This document shows, piece by piece, positions 17,328 to 27,900 of a stretch of 46,390 nt of DNA; positions within the stretch are counted from its first letter, which is position 1; each line of letters starts with the position of its first letter. The position numbers were made by a program, and so were the translations under genes. Source of the stretch: an uncultured Aquimonas sp. GTDB taxonomy: Bacteria > Pseudomonadota > Gammaproteobacteria > Xanthomonadales > Xanthomonadaceae. Location: the NCBI GenBank assembly GCA_946481615.1, contig CAMLOR010000002.1:1-46390 (forward strand), given 5' to 3'. Under the pieces are notes generated by a model that was given only the letters and a program-made list of their open reading frames with translations, had not been told where the DNA came from and made no database searches.

Positions 17328-17939
17328 TTATAGCAGCGCCGTGCGCAGGTTCCGGCGAGCCGCGGCCTCGAAACGCTCGTGCAGCGGGCCGGTCAGATAG
17401 ATGCGCGGCCGGTCGAGGAAGCCCTGCAGCACCGCGCGCCGCTTGCGGCGGAAGAGGAAGCCCGGCACGTAAGAATACTCGGCACGGATCTGCCGCTCGT
17501 ATTCCGCGAAGCGCTCTGGGCCGGCACCGAGGATCGCGAGGTCGATGTCCACCACCAGCGCGGCATCGCCGCCCGCGGGCATCGCTTCGTGGCGGGTCGC
17601 CAGCACCAGATCGCGCACGGCTTCCGGCAGACCGGCACGCGCACCGGCTGCCGCCAACGCTTCCTGTGCCCAGGCCGCGCTGCGGCCTTCGTTGTCGCGG
17701 CCGGGGAGGTCGTAGACGGCATCGTGGAACCACAGCGCCAGCGCCACCGCCGCCGTGTCGGCGGCGGCGGCGGCGCATTCCTCGAACAAGGCCAGGCATT
17801 CGGCCAGATGCTGGCGCGTGTGGTAGTGGCGCCAGGGCTCGGCATAGCGCGCCAGCAGGGCGTCGCGCAGGGCCGTACCCTCGGCGGGGGCGCCGCTGCC
17901 CGACCAGGCGCGCGTCCAGGAACGGTGGAAACCATCCAT
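17328..17939 (-). CDS. HD-domain protein, predicted metal-dependent phosphohydrolase
   Basis: 203 residues from ATG 17939. It has the HD signature: R-H-Y-H-T-R-Q-H early, then [11 protein letters not shown], a later H-E-A-M, and D-I-D-L-A-I-L-G as the final Asp. N-terminal W-R-H-Y-H and C-terminal L-R-T-A-L-L resemble the proteobacterial family annotated as predicted metal-dependent HD phosphohydrolase, whose substrate is unknown. It sits between prfC (same strand, 29-bp gap) and the divergent kinase gene. Confidence 0.88.
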   Translation of the reverse strand: MDGFHRSWTRAWSGSGAPAEGTALRDALLARYAEPWRHYHTRQHLAECLALFEECAAAAADTAAVALALWFHDAVYDLPGRDNEGRSAAWAQEALAAAGARAGLPEAVRDLVLATRHEAMPAGGDAALVVDIDLAILGAGPERFAEYERQIRAEYSYVPGFLFRRKRRAVLQGFLDRPRIYLTGPLHERFEAAARRNLRTALL

Positions 17940-18008
17940 GACGCGATTGAAGCACGCCCCCCGGGCTGTGGCAGCATGCCTGCGAGCGGGGCGATCGCCG
18001 GGGGACGC

Positions 18009-20462
18009 ATGACGCAGGAAGAACAACCCACACGCTCGCTGGACGACGCCGCGCAGATCGCCGCGACGCTGCCCGCGCGCATCGGCCCCTACCGCATCCT
18101 GGGTCTGCTGGGCGAAGGCGGCATGGGCCGCGTCTACCTGGCACGCGAGGAGCATCCGCCGCGCGAGGTCGCGCTGAAGGTGGTGCGCGGCGTGTCCAAG
18201 GCGGCGCTGGCGCGCTTCCAGCGCGAGATCGAGCTGCTGGCGCAGCTTGAACATCCGGGCATCGTGCGCCTCTACGCCGCCGGCGAAGACAACGCCGGCG
18301 GCGTGCCGGCGCCCTGGTTCGCGCTCGAATACGTGCGCGGCCCGGACCTGCGCGGCTATCTCACGCGCGAACGTCCCGATCTGGCCGCGCGCCTGCGCCT
18401 GCTGGTGCAGGTCTGCCGCGCCGTGCATTACGCGCACGAATGCGGCGTCATCCACCGCGACCTCAAGCCGTCGAACATCCTCGTCGATGCCCACGGCCAG
18501 CCGCGCGTGCTCGATTTCGGCATCGCGCGCCTGCACAGCGAGCCCGACGGCGACATGACGCAGGCTGGGCAGGTGCTGGGCACCTTGCCCTACATGAGTC
18601 CCGAACAACTCGCCGGCCGCGGCCGCGAAGCCGATGCGCGCAGCGATGTGTACGCGCTCGGCGTGATCGCCTACGAACTGGTGAGCGGACGGCTGCCGCA
18701 TCCGCGGCTGTCCACGTCGAGTTTGTTCGAGGCGCTGGAGATCGTGCGCCGCGAAGAACCGCCGCGCCTCTCGACGCTGGCGCCCGAAGCGCGCGGCGAC
18801 CTCGACACCGTGGTGATGAAGGCGCTGGCTTCCGAGCCCGAACGCCGCTACGCCAGCGCCGGGGCATTCGCCGACGACCTCGAGAACCTGCTCGCGCATC
18901 GCCCCGTGCTGGCGCGCCCGCCGACGCTGGCCTACCGCAGTGCGCGCTTCGTGCGCCGCCACCGCGCGCTCTCGGCGGCCGCGGCCATCGTCTTCGTGGC
19001 GCTGCTCGCCGCCACGGCGGTTTCCACGCGTTACGCTCTGTCCGAAATGCGCGCGCGCGGCGAAGCCGAAGCGCGCGCGGCCGAACTGCAGGCCGTCAAC
19101 GGCTTCCTGCAGGCCATGCTCACCGCGGCCGACCCGGAGCAGGCACAGGGCCGCGACGTGCGCGTGCGCGAGGTGCTGGAAGAAGCCGAAGGCAAACTCG
19201 GCGAGCTCGACGCCAATCCGCGCGTGCAGTTCGAAGTGCTGCTGACGCTGGCCGACACGCGGCACGCCCTCGGCCAGTATGCCGAGGCGCTCGCCCTGTT
19301 CGATCGTGCGGTCGCGCTGGCCGATGCCGCGGGCGCCACGCCCGCGCGCCGCGCGCTGTTGCAGCGCCGCCGCGCCACGCAGCTGACGGAACTCGGCCGC
19401 TACGACGAGAGCCGCACCGCGATCGCCGCCGCGCGCGAATCCGAAGCCTCGCTCACGCCGGCGCAACGCATCGGCCTGGCGCTGACCGCCGCACGGCTGG
19501 AAGACGAAGCCGGCAAGGTCGAAGCCGCCGAAGCCGGCTACCGCAGCGTGCTGGCCGACGCCGCGGCGCTGCCACCCGAGGCCATCGCCGCGACGGAACG
19601 CGCTGACTTCGACGACGCGCTCGAAACCACGCGCAGCAACCTCTCCGCCCTGCTGCGCGACAGCGGCCGCCTCGACGAAGCCGAATCGCTCGGCACCGCG
19701 CTCGTGGCCGAACGCCGCGAGACATACGGCGAACGCGATCCGCGCACGCTGTCGAGCCGGCACAAGCTCGCGCTGGTGTACGCCGCGCGTGGCGACAACG
19801 CCAGAACCGAAACCGAATCGCGCGAGGTGCTGGCGCTGCAGCGCGAAGTGCTGGGCGACAAACATGCCTTCACGCTCACCACCGCGCAGACGCTGGCCAA
19901 TGCCCTCATCGCGCAAGGCAAGCTCGACGAAGGCGAGGCCTTGACGCGCGAATCGCTGGCCGGCTTCGAGGCGCTGGTCGGCGATGCCCATCCGCAATCG
20001 CAGGCGGCGATGAACGCGCTGGCCTTCATCCTGGAAGATCGCAAGCTCTACGACGAAGCCGAAGCGATGTATCGCCGCATCCTGGAGGTCCAGGCACGCC
20101 AGGGCGCCGCGCATCCCTCGACGCTGATCCCGCGCAACAACCTCGCGATGCTGCTGGTCACCGTCGGCCGCGCGCCGGAAGCCGTCGCCGAATACGACAC
20201 CCTGCTCGACGCCACGCGCGAAGCGGTCGGCGAGAAGCACGCGTTCTACGCGATCTTCTCCAGCAATTTCGGACTGGCGCTCGGCAAGGCCGGCCGCGCC
20301 GCCGATGCCGCGCCGGTGCTGGAGAACGCGGTCACGCTGTTGCAGGCGAACTTCGGCGACGACCACGACCGCACGCGAACGGCCAGGCAGCGGCTGGTCG
20401 AGGTCTACCTGCAACTCGGCCGGACCGGCGATGCCGCGAAGCTCGGAGCGACGCCGCAGTGA
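18009..20462 (+). CDS. Transmembrane Ser/Thr protein kinase with C-terminal TPRs
   Basis: 817 residues. The Hanks-type kinase domain (~27-290) is complete: G-E-G-G-M-G-R-V, invariant Lys in [20 protein letters not shown] and S-D-V-Y-A-L-G-V. One membrane helix follows (~320-344), then ~470 residues of TPR repeats (e.g. [21 protein letters not shown]) predicted to lie in the periplasm. The kinase would phosphorylate cytoplasmic targets according to what the TPR region binds. ATG 18009 has a G-rich ribosome site; ATG 17976 is possible. Its TGA overlaps the GTG of the histidine kinase, and the series leads into the macroglobulin operon. Confidence 0.93.
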   Translation: MTQEEQPTRSLDDAAQIAATLPARIGPYRILGLLGEGGMGRVYLAREEHPPREVALKVVRGVSKAALARFQREIELLAQLEHPGIVRLYAAGEDNAGGVPAPWFALEYVRGPDLRGYLTRERPDLAARLRLLVQVCRAVHYAHECGVIHRDLKPSNILVDAHGQPRVLDFGIARLHSEPDGDMTQAGQVLGTLPYMSPEQLAGRGREADARSDVYALGVIAYELVSGRLPHPRLSTSSLFEALEIVRREEPPRLSTLAPEARGDLDTVVMKALASEPERRYASAGAFADDLENLLAHRPVLARPPTLAYRSARFVRRHRALSAAAAIVFVALLAATAVSTRYALSEMRARGEAEARAAELQAVNGFLQAMLTAADPEQAQGRDVRVREVLEEAEGKLGELDANPRVQFEVLLTLADTRHALGQYAEALALFDRAVALADAAGATPARRALLQRRRATQLTELGRYDESRTAIAAARESEASLTPAQRIGLALTAARLEDEAGKVEAAEAGYRSVLADAAALPPEAIAATERADFDDALETTRSNLSALLRDSGRLDEAESLGTALVAERRETYGERDPRTLSSRHKLALVYAARGDNARTETESREVLALQREVLGDKHAFTLTTAQTLANALIAQGKLDEGEALTRESLAGFEALVGDAHPQSQAAMNALAFILEDRKLYDEAEAMYRRILEVQARQGAAHPSTLIPRNNLAMLLVTVGRAPEAVAEYDTLLDATREAVGEKHAFYAIFSSNFGLALGKAGRAADAAPVLENAVTLLQANFGDDHDRTRTARQRLVEVYLQLGRTGDAAKLGATPQ

Positions 20463-21178
20463 CGGGACTCGCCATCGGCCTGGCCGCCTTCTTCGCGCTG
20501 GCCACGGCGGTGTTGGCGTGGCGCTTGCGGCGCGTGTCGCGGCAGGGTGCGGCGCCATCGAGCGCCTCGCCGTCCGCGGCATCGCACGCTGGATCATCGG
20601 AGCCGCCGCAAGACCCCGTCGCGCTCGAGCGCGAGCGCATCTACAACGATCTGCACGACGATCTCGGCGCCAAACTGCTCACGCTGATCTATCAATCGAA
20701 GGATCCGGTGCAGGCGGATCTCGCGCGCGCCATCCTGCAGGACCTGCGCGACGTCGTGACGCGCTCGCGCGGCACGCCGGGCACGCTCGGCGACGTGCTC
20801 GCCGATCTGCGCAGCGAAGCCACGCAGCGCCTGGCCGCGGTCGGCATCGGCCTGGCCTGGGACGAAGCCGACGATCTGCCCGACCCGCCGCTCGACACCG
20901 CGCGGGCGCTGCATCTGCATCGCATCGTGCGCGAGGCGATCAGCAATGTGATCCGCCACGCCCAGGCGCAGCGCCTGCGCGTGCGCGTGCGCGCCAGCGG
21001 CAACGAACTGCGCCTGGAACTCACCGACGACGGCAGCGGCGCGGCGGTCGGCAATCCGCACCCGGGCACCGGCATGCGCAACATGCGCGAGCGCGCCGCC
21101 GAACTGGCCGGCGACATCGCCTGGACGCCCGGCACCGAAGGCGGCACCAAGGTGCTGCTGGCGATGCCGCTGGCATGA
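20459..21178 (+). CDS. NarX/DesK-type histidine kinase lacking a sensor domain
   Basis: 239 residues starting at GTG 20459, overlapping the kinase stop by 4 bp. There is one N-terminal membrane helix (~2-22) and a short Ser/Pro linker. HisKA_3 has the phosphoacceptor His in E-R-I-Y-N-D-L-H-D-D-L-G. The HATPase domain follows: R-E-A-I-S-N-V-I-R-H-A N-box, D-D-G-S-G and G-T-G-M-R-N-M-R-E-R. There is no room for a periplasmic or cytoplasmic input domain, so the signal probably comes from another protein; the co-encoded Ser/Thr kinase is the obvious candidate (inference). It overlaps the response regulator by ATGA. Confidence 0.93.
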   Translation: MTGLAIGLAAFFALATAVLAWRLRRVSRQGAAPSSASPSAASHAGSSEPPQDPVALERERIYNDLHDDLGAKLLTLIYQSKDPVQADLARAILQDLRDVVTRSRGTPGTLGDVLADLRSEATQRLAAVGIGLAWDEADDLPDPPLDTARALHLHRIVREAISNVIRHAQAQRLRVRVRASGNELRLELTDDGSGAAVGNPHPGTGMRNMRERAAELAGDIAWTPGTEGGTKVLLAMPLA

Positions 21179-21798
21179 CCTACGAACGCGCGCTCGTGGT
21201 GGACGACCTCGCGCCCAGCCGCGACTGGCTGGCGCAGGCGCTGCAGCTCGCGTTTCCCGGCATCGCGGTGGACCGCGCCGCCAGCCTGCGCGAAGCCTTC
21301 GCGTTCGCCGAGCCGGCGCCGCCGCTCGCGTTGATCGACCTCGGTTTGCCCGATGGTTCCGGCGTGCAACTGATCGAACGACTGAGCCCGGCCGGCACGC
21401 TGTGCATCGTGGCCACGGTGTTCGACGACGACGCGCACCTGTTTCCCGCGCTGCGCGCCGGCGCGCAGGGCTATCTGCTCAAGGACCAGCCGCCGGAAGC
21501 CATCGCCGCCGCGCTCGCGGGCATCGCACAGGGCCAGCCGCCGCTTTCGCCCAGCGTCGCGCGGCGCCTGCTGCGGCATTTTCAACCGGTGCGCGAAGAG
21601 CCGCCGCTGCGCCCGCGCGAGATCGACGTGCTGCGGCTGACGGCCAAAGGCCTGACGCTGGCCGAGGTGGCCGAAGCGCTCCAGCTTTCCCGTCATACGG
21701 TGTCGGGCTATCTGAAGGACATCTACCGCAAGCTCAGCGTCACCAACCGCGCCGAGGCCACGCTCGAAGCCGCGCGCCTCGGCCTCGTCAAGAATTGA
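21175..21798 (+). CDS. NarL/LuxR-type response regulator
   Basis: 207 residues. The receiver domain (~1-120) has an acidic pair in V-V-D-D-L, phosphoacceptor Asp in L-A-L-I-D-L-G-L-P-D-G-S-G, Thr in V-A-T-V-F and Lys in Y-L-L-K-D. The C-terminal GerE/LuxR HTH (~140-205) has L-R-P-R-E-I-D-V-L-R-L and L-S-R-H-T-V-S-G-Y-L-K-D-I-Y-R-K-L. It is the cognate partner of the histidine kinase, with an ATGA start overlap. Only 37 bp separate it from the first macroglobulin-operon gene, so it is likely in the same transcript or regulates it. Confidence 0.95.
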   Translation: MTYERALVVDDLAPSRDWLAQALQLAFPGIAVDRAASLREAFAFAEPAPPLALIDLGLPDGSGVQLIERLSPAGTLCIVATVFDDDAHLFPALRAGAQGYLLKDQPPEAIAAALAGIAQGQPPLSPSVARRLLRHFQPVREEPPLRPREIDVLRLTAKGLTLAEVAEALQLSRHTVSGYLKDIYRKLSVTNRAEATLEAARLGLVKN

Positions 21799-21835
21799 CC
21801 GCGAAACGCCACGAATGCGGCGCAGACTCCCCGCC

Positions 21836-22633
21836 ATGAAACAACGCGTGCTCTGGTTGACCGTCGCGGCGCTGGCCGCGGCGCCGTCGTCGCAGGCGCA
21901 GGACGCCGCGACGCTGCAATCGCCTACCGGAGGCTGGCGCTATCACGGCATGGGACCCTGGGCCAACGAAGCGCGCGTCGCCTATCCGACCCCGCCGATC
22001 GATCGCGGCGCGCAGCGCGGCCGCACCCTGATCGAAGGCCGCCTGCGCGAGGCCGGCCGCGAGCGCGGTCCGCACCGCCTGGCCGTCAACGGCAACCCGC
22101 TGCCGCTGTCCACCGATGCCGAAGGCCGTTTCGCGCGCCCTTACGCGTTCGGGGCAGGGTCCAACAGCGTGGCCGTGGTCGACGGCGAAGGCGGCATCGT
22201 GCAGCGCGTGCAGTTCTATGAGGCCAACACGCTGCGCACGCCCGCGCGCATCCGGGTGATCCTGGCCTGGGACGATCCCGGCGCCGAAGTCGACCTGCAC
22301 GTGCTCACGCCCGACGGCCAGCACGCCTACTGGGCGGATCCGGTGATGAGCAACGGCGGCGGCCTCGATGTCGACAGCGTCGACGGCCCCGGCCCCGAGA
22401 TGTTCACCATGACCGCGCCGCTTCACGGGACGTATGCCGTATATCTCAACTACTGGGGCAACCTCGGCGCGGGCGGCTACAACTTCGACGAAGCCAGCAA
22501 CGCGCGCGAGATGATCACCACCGAAGTCACCCTGGTCTTCAACGAAAACACCGTCGACGAGCGCCGCGAAACCTTCGTCGTGCCCCTGCGCAACATCGGC
22601 GATACGCAACTCATCAAGGCCTTCCGTCACTGA
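21836..22633 (+). CDS. DUF2135 (YfaP/MagA-like) secreted protein, first copy
   Basis: 265 residues from ATG 21836 with a signal peptide (M-K-Q-R-V-L-W-L, cleavage after S-Q-A at ~22). It is a periplasmic protein of two beta-rich parts: G-G-W-R, L-A-V-N-G-N-P-L-P-L and a carboxypeptidase-regulatory-like region, then the DUF2135 core I-L-A-W-D-D-P-G-A-E-V-D-L-H-V-L-T-P-D-G, N-G-G-G-L-D-V-D and Y-A-V-Y-L-N-Y-W-G. It is a clear paralog of the gene at 31192-31944. It is the first gene of a six-gene operon laid out like E. coli yfaATSQP, and, as I recall, Pseudomonas aeruginosa magABCDEF. Its molecular role is unknown; binding to the macroglobulin is plausible. Confidence 0.88.
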   Translation: MKQRVLWLTVAALAAAPSSQAQDAATLQSPTGGWRYHGMGPWANEARVAYPTPPIDRGAQRGRTLIEGRLREAGRERGPHRLAVNGNPLPLSTDAEGRFARPYAFGAGSNSVAVVDGEGGIVQRVQFYEANTLRTPARIRVILAWDDPGAEVDLHVLTPDGQHAYWADPVMSNGGGLDVDSVDGPGPEMFTMTAPLHGTYAVYLNYWGNLGAGGYNFDEASNAREMITTEVTLVFNENTVDERRETFVVPLRNIGDTQLIKAFRH

Positions 22634-22637
22634 TCCC

Positions 22638-24311
22638 ATGAGCGATCCCACCCCGTCCGCCGCGCCCGAGCCGCTCGGCTGGCGCGCCGCCCTCGCGGGC
22701 GCCGCCGCCTTCGCCGCCGTGCTGGCGCTGATCGTCTACGCCGCGCGCTACGTGGCACCGGCACCGCCGCAGCCACCGCCGGAACGCAGCGCGCTCGAAC
22801 TCGACCTGACGCGCCCCGATGCGCTGATCGAAAGCCGTTCGCTGGCGCAGTTGCCGAAGGACCTGCTGCGCGTGCCGGTGCTGAAGGACGCCCTGAGCGA
22901 GGACTTCGTCTTCTACTACCAGACCAACGCCGACCGCCTCGGCCTGCTCGGCAGCCTGCGCCGCATCGCCTACGAACACGAACTCGAACTGCGCGACACC
23001 CTGGTGCAGGAACTGCTCGACCAGCCCGCGCAGATCGCCCTGTGGCGCGGCAGCGACGGCAAGCTGGCGCATGCGCTGCTGCGGATGAAGCGCGGCGCGT
23101 TGTCGAAGACGCTGCAGCCGCTGGCGCAGATCGCCGCCGATGACAGGCAACTCGCGAACGTCGGCACGCTGGCGCTGGCGGACGGCGAAGCCACGCTCTA
23201 CCGGCTGCGCTACGGCTACGATCGCGCCCTGCTGTTCGCCGCGCACGGCGACGATCTCGTCGTGCTCACCTCGCCCGGCATGCTGCAGGCCTCCGACGAT
23301 CCCGCGGCGCCGGCCGGCCGCATCGACGCCGAACGCATCGCGCAACTGTTCGCAGGCTCGCTGCGCTATGCGCCGCGCTTCGGATTGGCAGAGTCGCAGG
23401 CCACGCATCGCATCGCGGTGCGTGCCGATTATCTCGCCCTGGGCTACGGCCGTTTCGTACCGCGCCTGGCCGGCCTGCGCGCCGAGATGGACGACAGCGG
23501 CTGGCACACCTTCCTCGCCCTCGACGGCGGCGCGGCGTTCGAACTGCAGCCGTTGTGGCAGGCCATGCCGATGGGCCCCGCCGCCTGCGCGGCGGCGCCG
23601 GTGTCGGACGCGGCGCTGCAACCCTTGTTCGAGAAGCTCGCGGTGCCGAAGGAACTGTCGCAGCGCGTCGCAGGCCCGGTGGCGATCTGCTGGTACGCCA
23701 CCTCGCGCCTGCACACGCCGCTGCTGGTGACGCGTCTGCGCGGCGCGGATGCGAGCACCGATGCGCAGCTCGCGCAGGCATTCGGGCAATACATCGGCGC
23801 CACCGAGGCGGGGCTCGATTACGAGCGGTTCCCGGTCGAATCCACCGGACATGAAGGCGGCCTGCGCTGGCAGCGCATCGTCGGCTCGGATTTCGGCGGC
23901 CATGCGAAATCGGAGTTGCCCGATCCGGCCAAAGTGAACTCGGCGAACTTCTTCCGCGTCACGCTGCTGCGCCATGGCGACGTACTGGCGTTCTCGCTCG
24001 ACGATGCGCTGGCCGACAAGGCGCTCGCCACGCTGCAGAAACGCTTCCCGCCGCTCGCGGAGCAGTTGCCGAAGGACGCGCAGGTGCCGGCCTATCTCTC
24101 ACCGGTCGCACTGGCGCAGCTACTCGAGCACGAATCGATGCAGGCGTTGCCTTCCGATGCGGAGCCCGTGTTCCGCAACGCGGCCGAGCGTCACCTGCTG
24201 CCGAAGCTGCGCGCGCTCGGGACGCATCCGGCCTGGGCGGTGACGCTGCCCGCCACGCTGCCGGCCGACGGCCGCTGGCAATGGGTGCCGATGCAGTGGA
24301 CGGCGCTGTGA
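22638..24311 (+). CDS. DUF2138 (YfaA/MagB-like) membrane-anchored protein
   Basis: 557 residues. An N-terminal anchor helix (~17-38) and a Pro-rich linker lead into a large periplasmic domain with [26 protein letters not shown] and [10 protein letters not shown], which are hallmarks of the DUF2138 family. It starts 4 bp after the previous stop, and its TGA overlaps the GTG of the next gene. The family is known only as a member of yfa/mag macroglobulin operons; in P. aeruginosa such partners were reported to associate with the macroglobulin (recollection). No catalytic motif is visible. Confidence 0.87.
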   Translation: MSDPTPSAAPEPLGWRAALAGAAAFAAVLALIVYAARYVAPAPPQPPPERSALELDLTRPDALIESRSLAQLPKDLLRVPVLKDALSEDFVFYYQTNADRLGLLGSLRRIAYEHELELRDTLVQELLDQPAQIALWRGSDGKLAHALLRMKRGALSKTLQPLAQIAADDRQLANVGTLALADGEATLYRLRYGYDRALLFAAHGDDLVVLTSPGMLQASDDPAAPAGRIDAERIAQLFAGSLRYAPRFGLAESQATHRIAVRADYLALGYGRFVPRLAGLRAEMDDSGWHTFLALDGGAAFELQPLWQAMPMGPAACAAAPVSDAALQPLFEKLAVPKELSQRVAGPVAICWYATSRLHTPLLVTRLRGADASTDAQLAQAFGQYIGATEAGLDYERFPVESTGHEGGLRWQRIVGSDFGGHAKSELPDPAKVNSANFFRVTLLRHGDVLAFSLDDALADKALATLQKRFPPLAEQLPKDAQVPAYLSPVALAQLLEHESMQALPSDAEPVFRNAAERHLLPKLRALGTHPAWAVTLPATLPADGRWQWVPMQWTAL

Positions 24312-24934
24312 GGCAAGGATTCCTGGCCGTCGCGCTGGCGCTCGCCTGTGCATCGGCGAACGCGGACGCCCGGCTCGACGCAGGCGAGACGCAGGTGTTC
24401 CGCGCCTGGTTCGTGCGCATCGTGCAGGAACAACTTCGCCAGGGCCCGAGCCCGCGCTGGCACCAGCAGGATTGCGCAGGGCTCGTGCGCTTCGCCGCCA
24501 ACGAAGCCCTGAAGCCGCACGACGGCGCCTGGCTGCGCAGCATGGGACTGTCGAACCAGTACCTGCCGCCGGAAAGCGCGTTGAGCGACGAGGAACGCGG
24601 GCTCGCGCAGCAATGGCAGCAGGGCGGCGGCAAAGCCGGTCCGTTCGTCACCGCCATCAAGCTCATCGAGCACAACGCCGATCTCGTCGCGCGCGACGTC
24701 AACCAGGCTCGTCCCGGCGACCTGCTCTTCTTCGACCAGGGCGACGACCAGCATCTGATGATCTGGATGGGCCGTTACCTCGCTTACCACACCGGCAGCG
24801 CGCACGCGGGCGACAACGGCCTGCGCGCGGTGACGCTGCCGCAACTCATGCAATGGAAGGACACTCGGTGGATACCGGACGCAGCCAATCCGAATTTCGT
24901 CGGCGTTTACCGCTTGCGGTTCCTGGCGCCATGA
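24308..24934 (+). CDS. DUF1175 (YfaT/MagC-like), NlpC/P60-like putative cysteine hydrolase
   Basis: 208 residues starting at GTG 24308, with a signal peptide ending near A-S-A-N-A. The order of motifs is that of NlpC/P60 peptidases: Q-D-C-A-G-L-V-R-F (Cys56 as nucleophile), P-G-D-L-L-F-F, and Q-H-L-M-I-W-M-G (His149) followed by Y-L-A-Y-H-T-G. NlpC/P60 enzymes cut or transfer peptidoglycan peptide bonds, so a role on wall peptides is inferred; I know of no biochemical proof for DUF1175. It overlaps both neighbours (TGA/GTG upstream, ATGA downstream), so translation is coupled to the macroglobulin. Confidence 0.85.
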   Translation: MRQGFLAVALALACASANADARLDAGETQVFRAWFVRIVQEQLRQGPSPRWHQQDCAGLVRFAANEALKPHDGAWLRSMGLSNQYLPPESALSDEERGLAQQWQQGGGKAGPFVTAIKLIEHNADLVARDVNQARPGDLLFFDQGDDQHLMIWMGRYLAYHTGSAHAGDNGLRAVTLPQLMQWKDTRWIPDAANPNFVGVYRLRFLAP

Positions 24935-27900
24935 GCCGTCTGCTGGTCATGCTGTTGCTTGCGGCCTGCGCTTTCGCGGCGCAGGCGCAGCAGGACGAAT
25001 CGCTGCCCGCGAGCGGCTACACCGAACTGCGCGGCGAGCCTTTCTTCCTGCTCGCCGACGAAAGCTTCGCCAGCGACGAGACCGCGCGCGTACGCCTCGA
25101 AGCGCCGGGCCGCGACTACCGTCGTTACAACCTCGAAGGTTACGGCGGCGTCGACATCCGCCTGTACCGCCTGCCGAAACCGCTGGAATTCCTGCAGAAA
25201 CAGAAGAACCTGCATCGCGTGCAGGCCGAGGGCGATTTCCGCGGCGAGGGCCTGGCCAACACGCTGGCGTGGCTGTGGGACCGCTGGTATCGCCAATCGC
25301 GCCGCGCCATGCAGCGCGCCTTCTCCTTTGATGCGCGCAGTGCCGTGGTGGAACAGGAGCCCGCGCTGTCGATGGGCGAAACCATCGCGGCGCCCACGCG
25401 CTTCGACGCTCAGCCGCAGTTCGCGCCGATCGCCGGCCTGCCGCTGGTGAGCGAGTTCCGCTATCCGCTGTGGGAGGCCGAACCGATCCAGCCGCCCGAA
25501 GGCGTGCAACTCGACGGCTCGTCCAGCGAATTCATCAGTGTGATGGAAGGCAACGTCTACATCCCGCTCGGCAAGCTCGAACCGGGCATGTACCTGGTCG
25601 AGGCGCTGATCGGCAGCCATCGCGCCACCACCGTGCTGTTCGTCTCCGACACGGTGGCGATCACCAAGATCGCCGGCGAGGAGCTGCTGGTGTGGACGGT
25701 GCGCAAGCACGAAGGCACGCCGGTGCCCGACGCGACGCTGCTCTGGACCGACGGCGTCGGCCTGCTGACGCGCGGGCAAAGCGACGAACGCGGTCTGCTG
25801 CGCCTCTCGCACGCGAGCCCGGAACGCTCCTACGTGCTGGGCGAGGATGCGGACGGCGGCGTGTTCGTGTCGGAGAATTTCTACTACGACAGCGAGATCT
25901 ACGACACCAAGCTGTACGCCTTCACCGACCGGTCGCTGTATCGGCCGGGCGACTGGGTGGCGGTGAAGATCGTCGGGCGCGAGTTCCAGGACGCGCGCCG
26001 TTCGATCGCACCGCAGACGGCGCCGCTCGCGCTCACCGTGCTCGACGCCAACGGCACGGCGCTGCAGACCCTCGATCTCGAATTCGACGCTTCGGCCGGC
26101 GCCGGCACGCGTTTCCAGCTGCCGCCCAATGCCACCGCCGGCGGTTACGAGCTGCGGTTCGAGTATCGCGGACAGCTCTACAGCAGCGCCTTCCGTGTCG
26201 CCGAGTACATCAAGCCGCATTTCGAGATCGCCATGGATCTGGCCAAGGACGATTTCCGCACCGGCGAGCCGGTGCAAGGCCAGCTCACGCTGCTTTATCC
26301 CGACGGCCGCCCGGTGGCCGATGCCAGGATCGAACTCACGCTGCGCGCGCAGCAGCTGTCGATGGTGGACAACGAGCTGCAGTATCTCGGCCAGTTCCCG
26401 GTCGAGCTGGCCACTGCGCAGCTCGTCACCGGCGCGGACGGCAAGGCCGTGCTCGACCTGCCCGCGGCCGACAAGCCGAGCCGCTACCTGCTCACCGTGT
26501 TCGCCAGCGACGGTGCCGCCTACCGCGTGAAGGCGAGCAAGGAAATCCTGATCGAACGCGGTGCCGCGCAGTATCGCGTGGACAGCGCGAAGCGCTTCAG
26601 CGCCGTCGGCGAATCGGTGGAATTCACCGTCGCGCGCGAAGGCGATGCCGGACGCCCCGCGCAGCGCTACGAGTGGGTGCGACTGGAAGACCAGGCCAAG
26701 GGCGGTGCGCAACTCGTAGCGGATGCGAGCGGTTTCCATCTCGTCTTCGACAAGCCGGGCACCTACAACGTGTCGCTGCTCGACGCCGAGGGCATGATCG
26801 TCGGCGCCACGGGCCACACCGTCAGCGGCAAGGGGGTGAAGGCCGTACCGGGCAGCATCGGCATCGTGCTCGACCGCGCGCAGTACGAGGCGGGCGACAC
26901 CGCGGAGGCGCTGATCACTTTCCCCGAGCCGGTGCAGGACGCACTGCTCACGCTGGAACGCGACCGCGTCGAATCCGACGCGCTGCTCAGCGGCGGCAGT
27001 GACTGGCTGCGTCTCGAACGCCTCGGCGACACCCAATACCGCGCCCGCATTCCGGTGCGCGAGGATTTCGCGCCCAACGTGACCTTCTCGGTGCTGTACA
27101 CGAAGAACGGCGAATACGCCTTCCAGAACGCTGGCATCAAGGTGGCGGTGCCGCAGATCGAACTGGCCATCTCGACGCCGCGCGAGGTGTATCGCCCCGG
27201 CGAGGAAGTCACCGTCGAGCTGCAGGCCACCTTCGGCGGCGAACCGGCGCGTACGCGGCTCGCGGTGTCGGTGGTCGACGAGATGATCTACGCGCTGCAG
27301 CCGGAGATCGCGCCGTCCATCGGCGATTTCTTCCATCACCCGCGCCGCAACAACGTACGCACCGCCGCCAGCCTGTCCTTCATCAGCTACGACGTCGCGC
27401 TTCCGGGCCGTCCCGGCGCACCGCCGGCCGCCAACCGCAGCGAGCGCGGCGTGAAGGTGCTGGAGCGTCCGCGCCGCGAGGAAGTCGATACTGCGGCCTG
27501 GCAGCCCGATCTCGTCACCGATGCCGAAGGCAAGGCGCGCTTCACCTTCCGCATGCCCGATTCGCTGACGCGCTGGCGCATCACCGCGCGCGCCATCGAT
27601 GACCAAGGCCGCGTCGGCCAGCGCCGCCAGTTCGTGCGCAGCGAGAAACCGCTGTATCTGAAATGGAGCGGGCCTTCGCGCTATCGCGAAGGCGACCAGC
27701 CGGCCTTCGGGCTGCTCGCTTTCAACCAGGGCGACGCGCCGGCCGAGGCCGAACTGGCGACGGGCTTCGGTGGACAAACCACACGTTCCATCATCACCAT
27801 GCCGCCCGGCGCGAGTTGGCTGCCGCTGCCCGATCTGGCCTTCCGCGAAGGCGAGCTCCAGGCGCAGCTGGTGCAGGGCGGAGCCGTGGCCGACGGCCTC

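Noticed and set aside
17958..20597. Upstream extension of the HD-protein frame into the kinase region
   Set aside because: The conserved HD protein begins at ATG 17939; the rest is antisense to a complete kinase gene.
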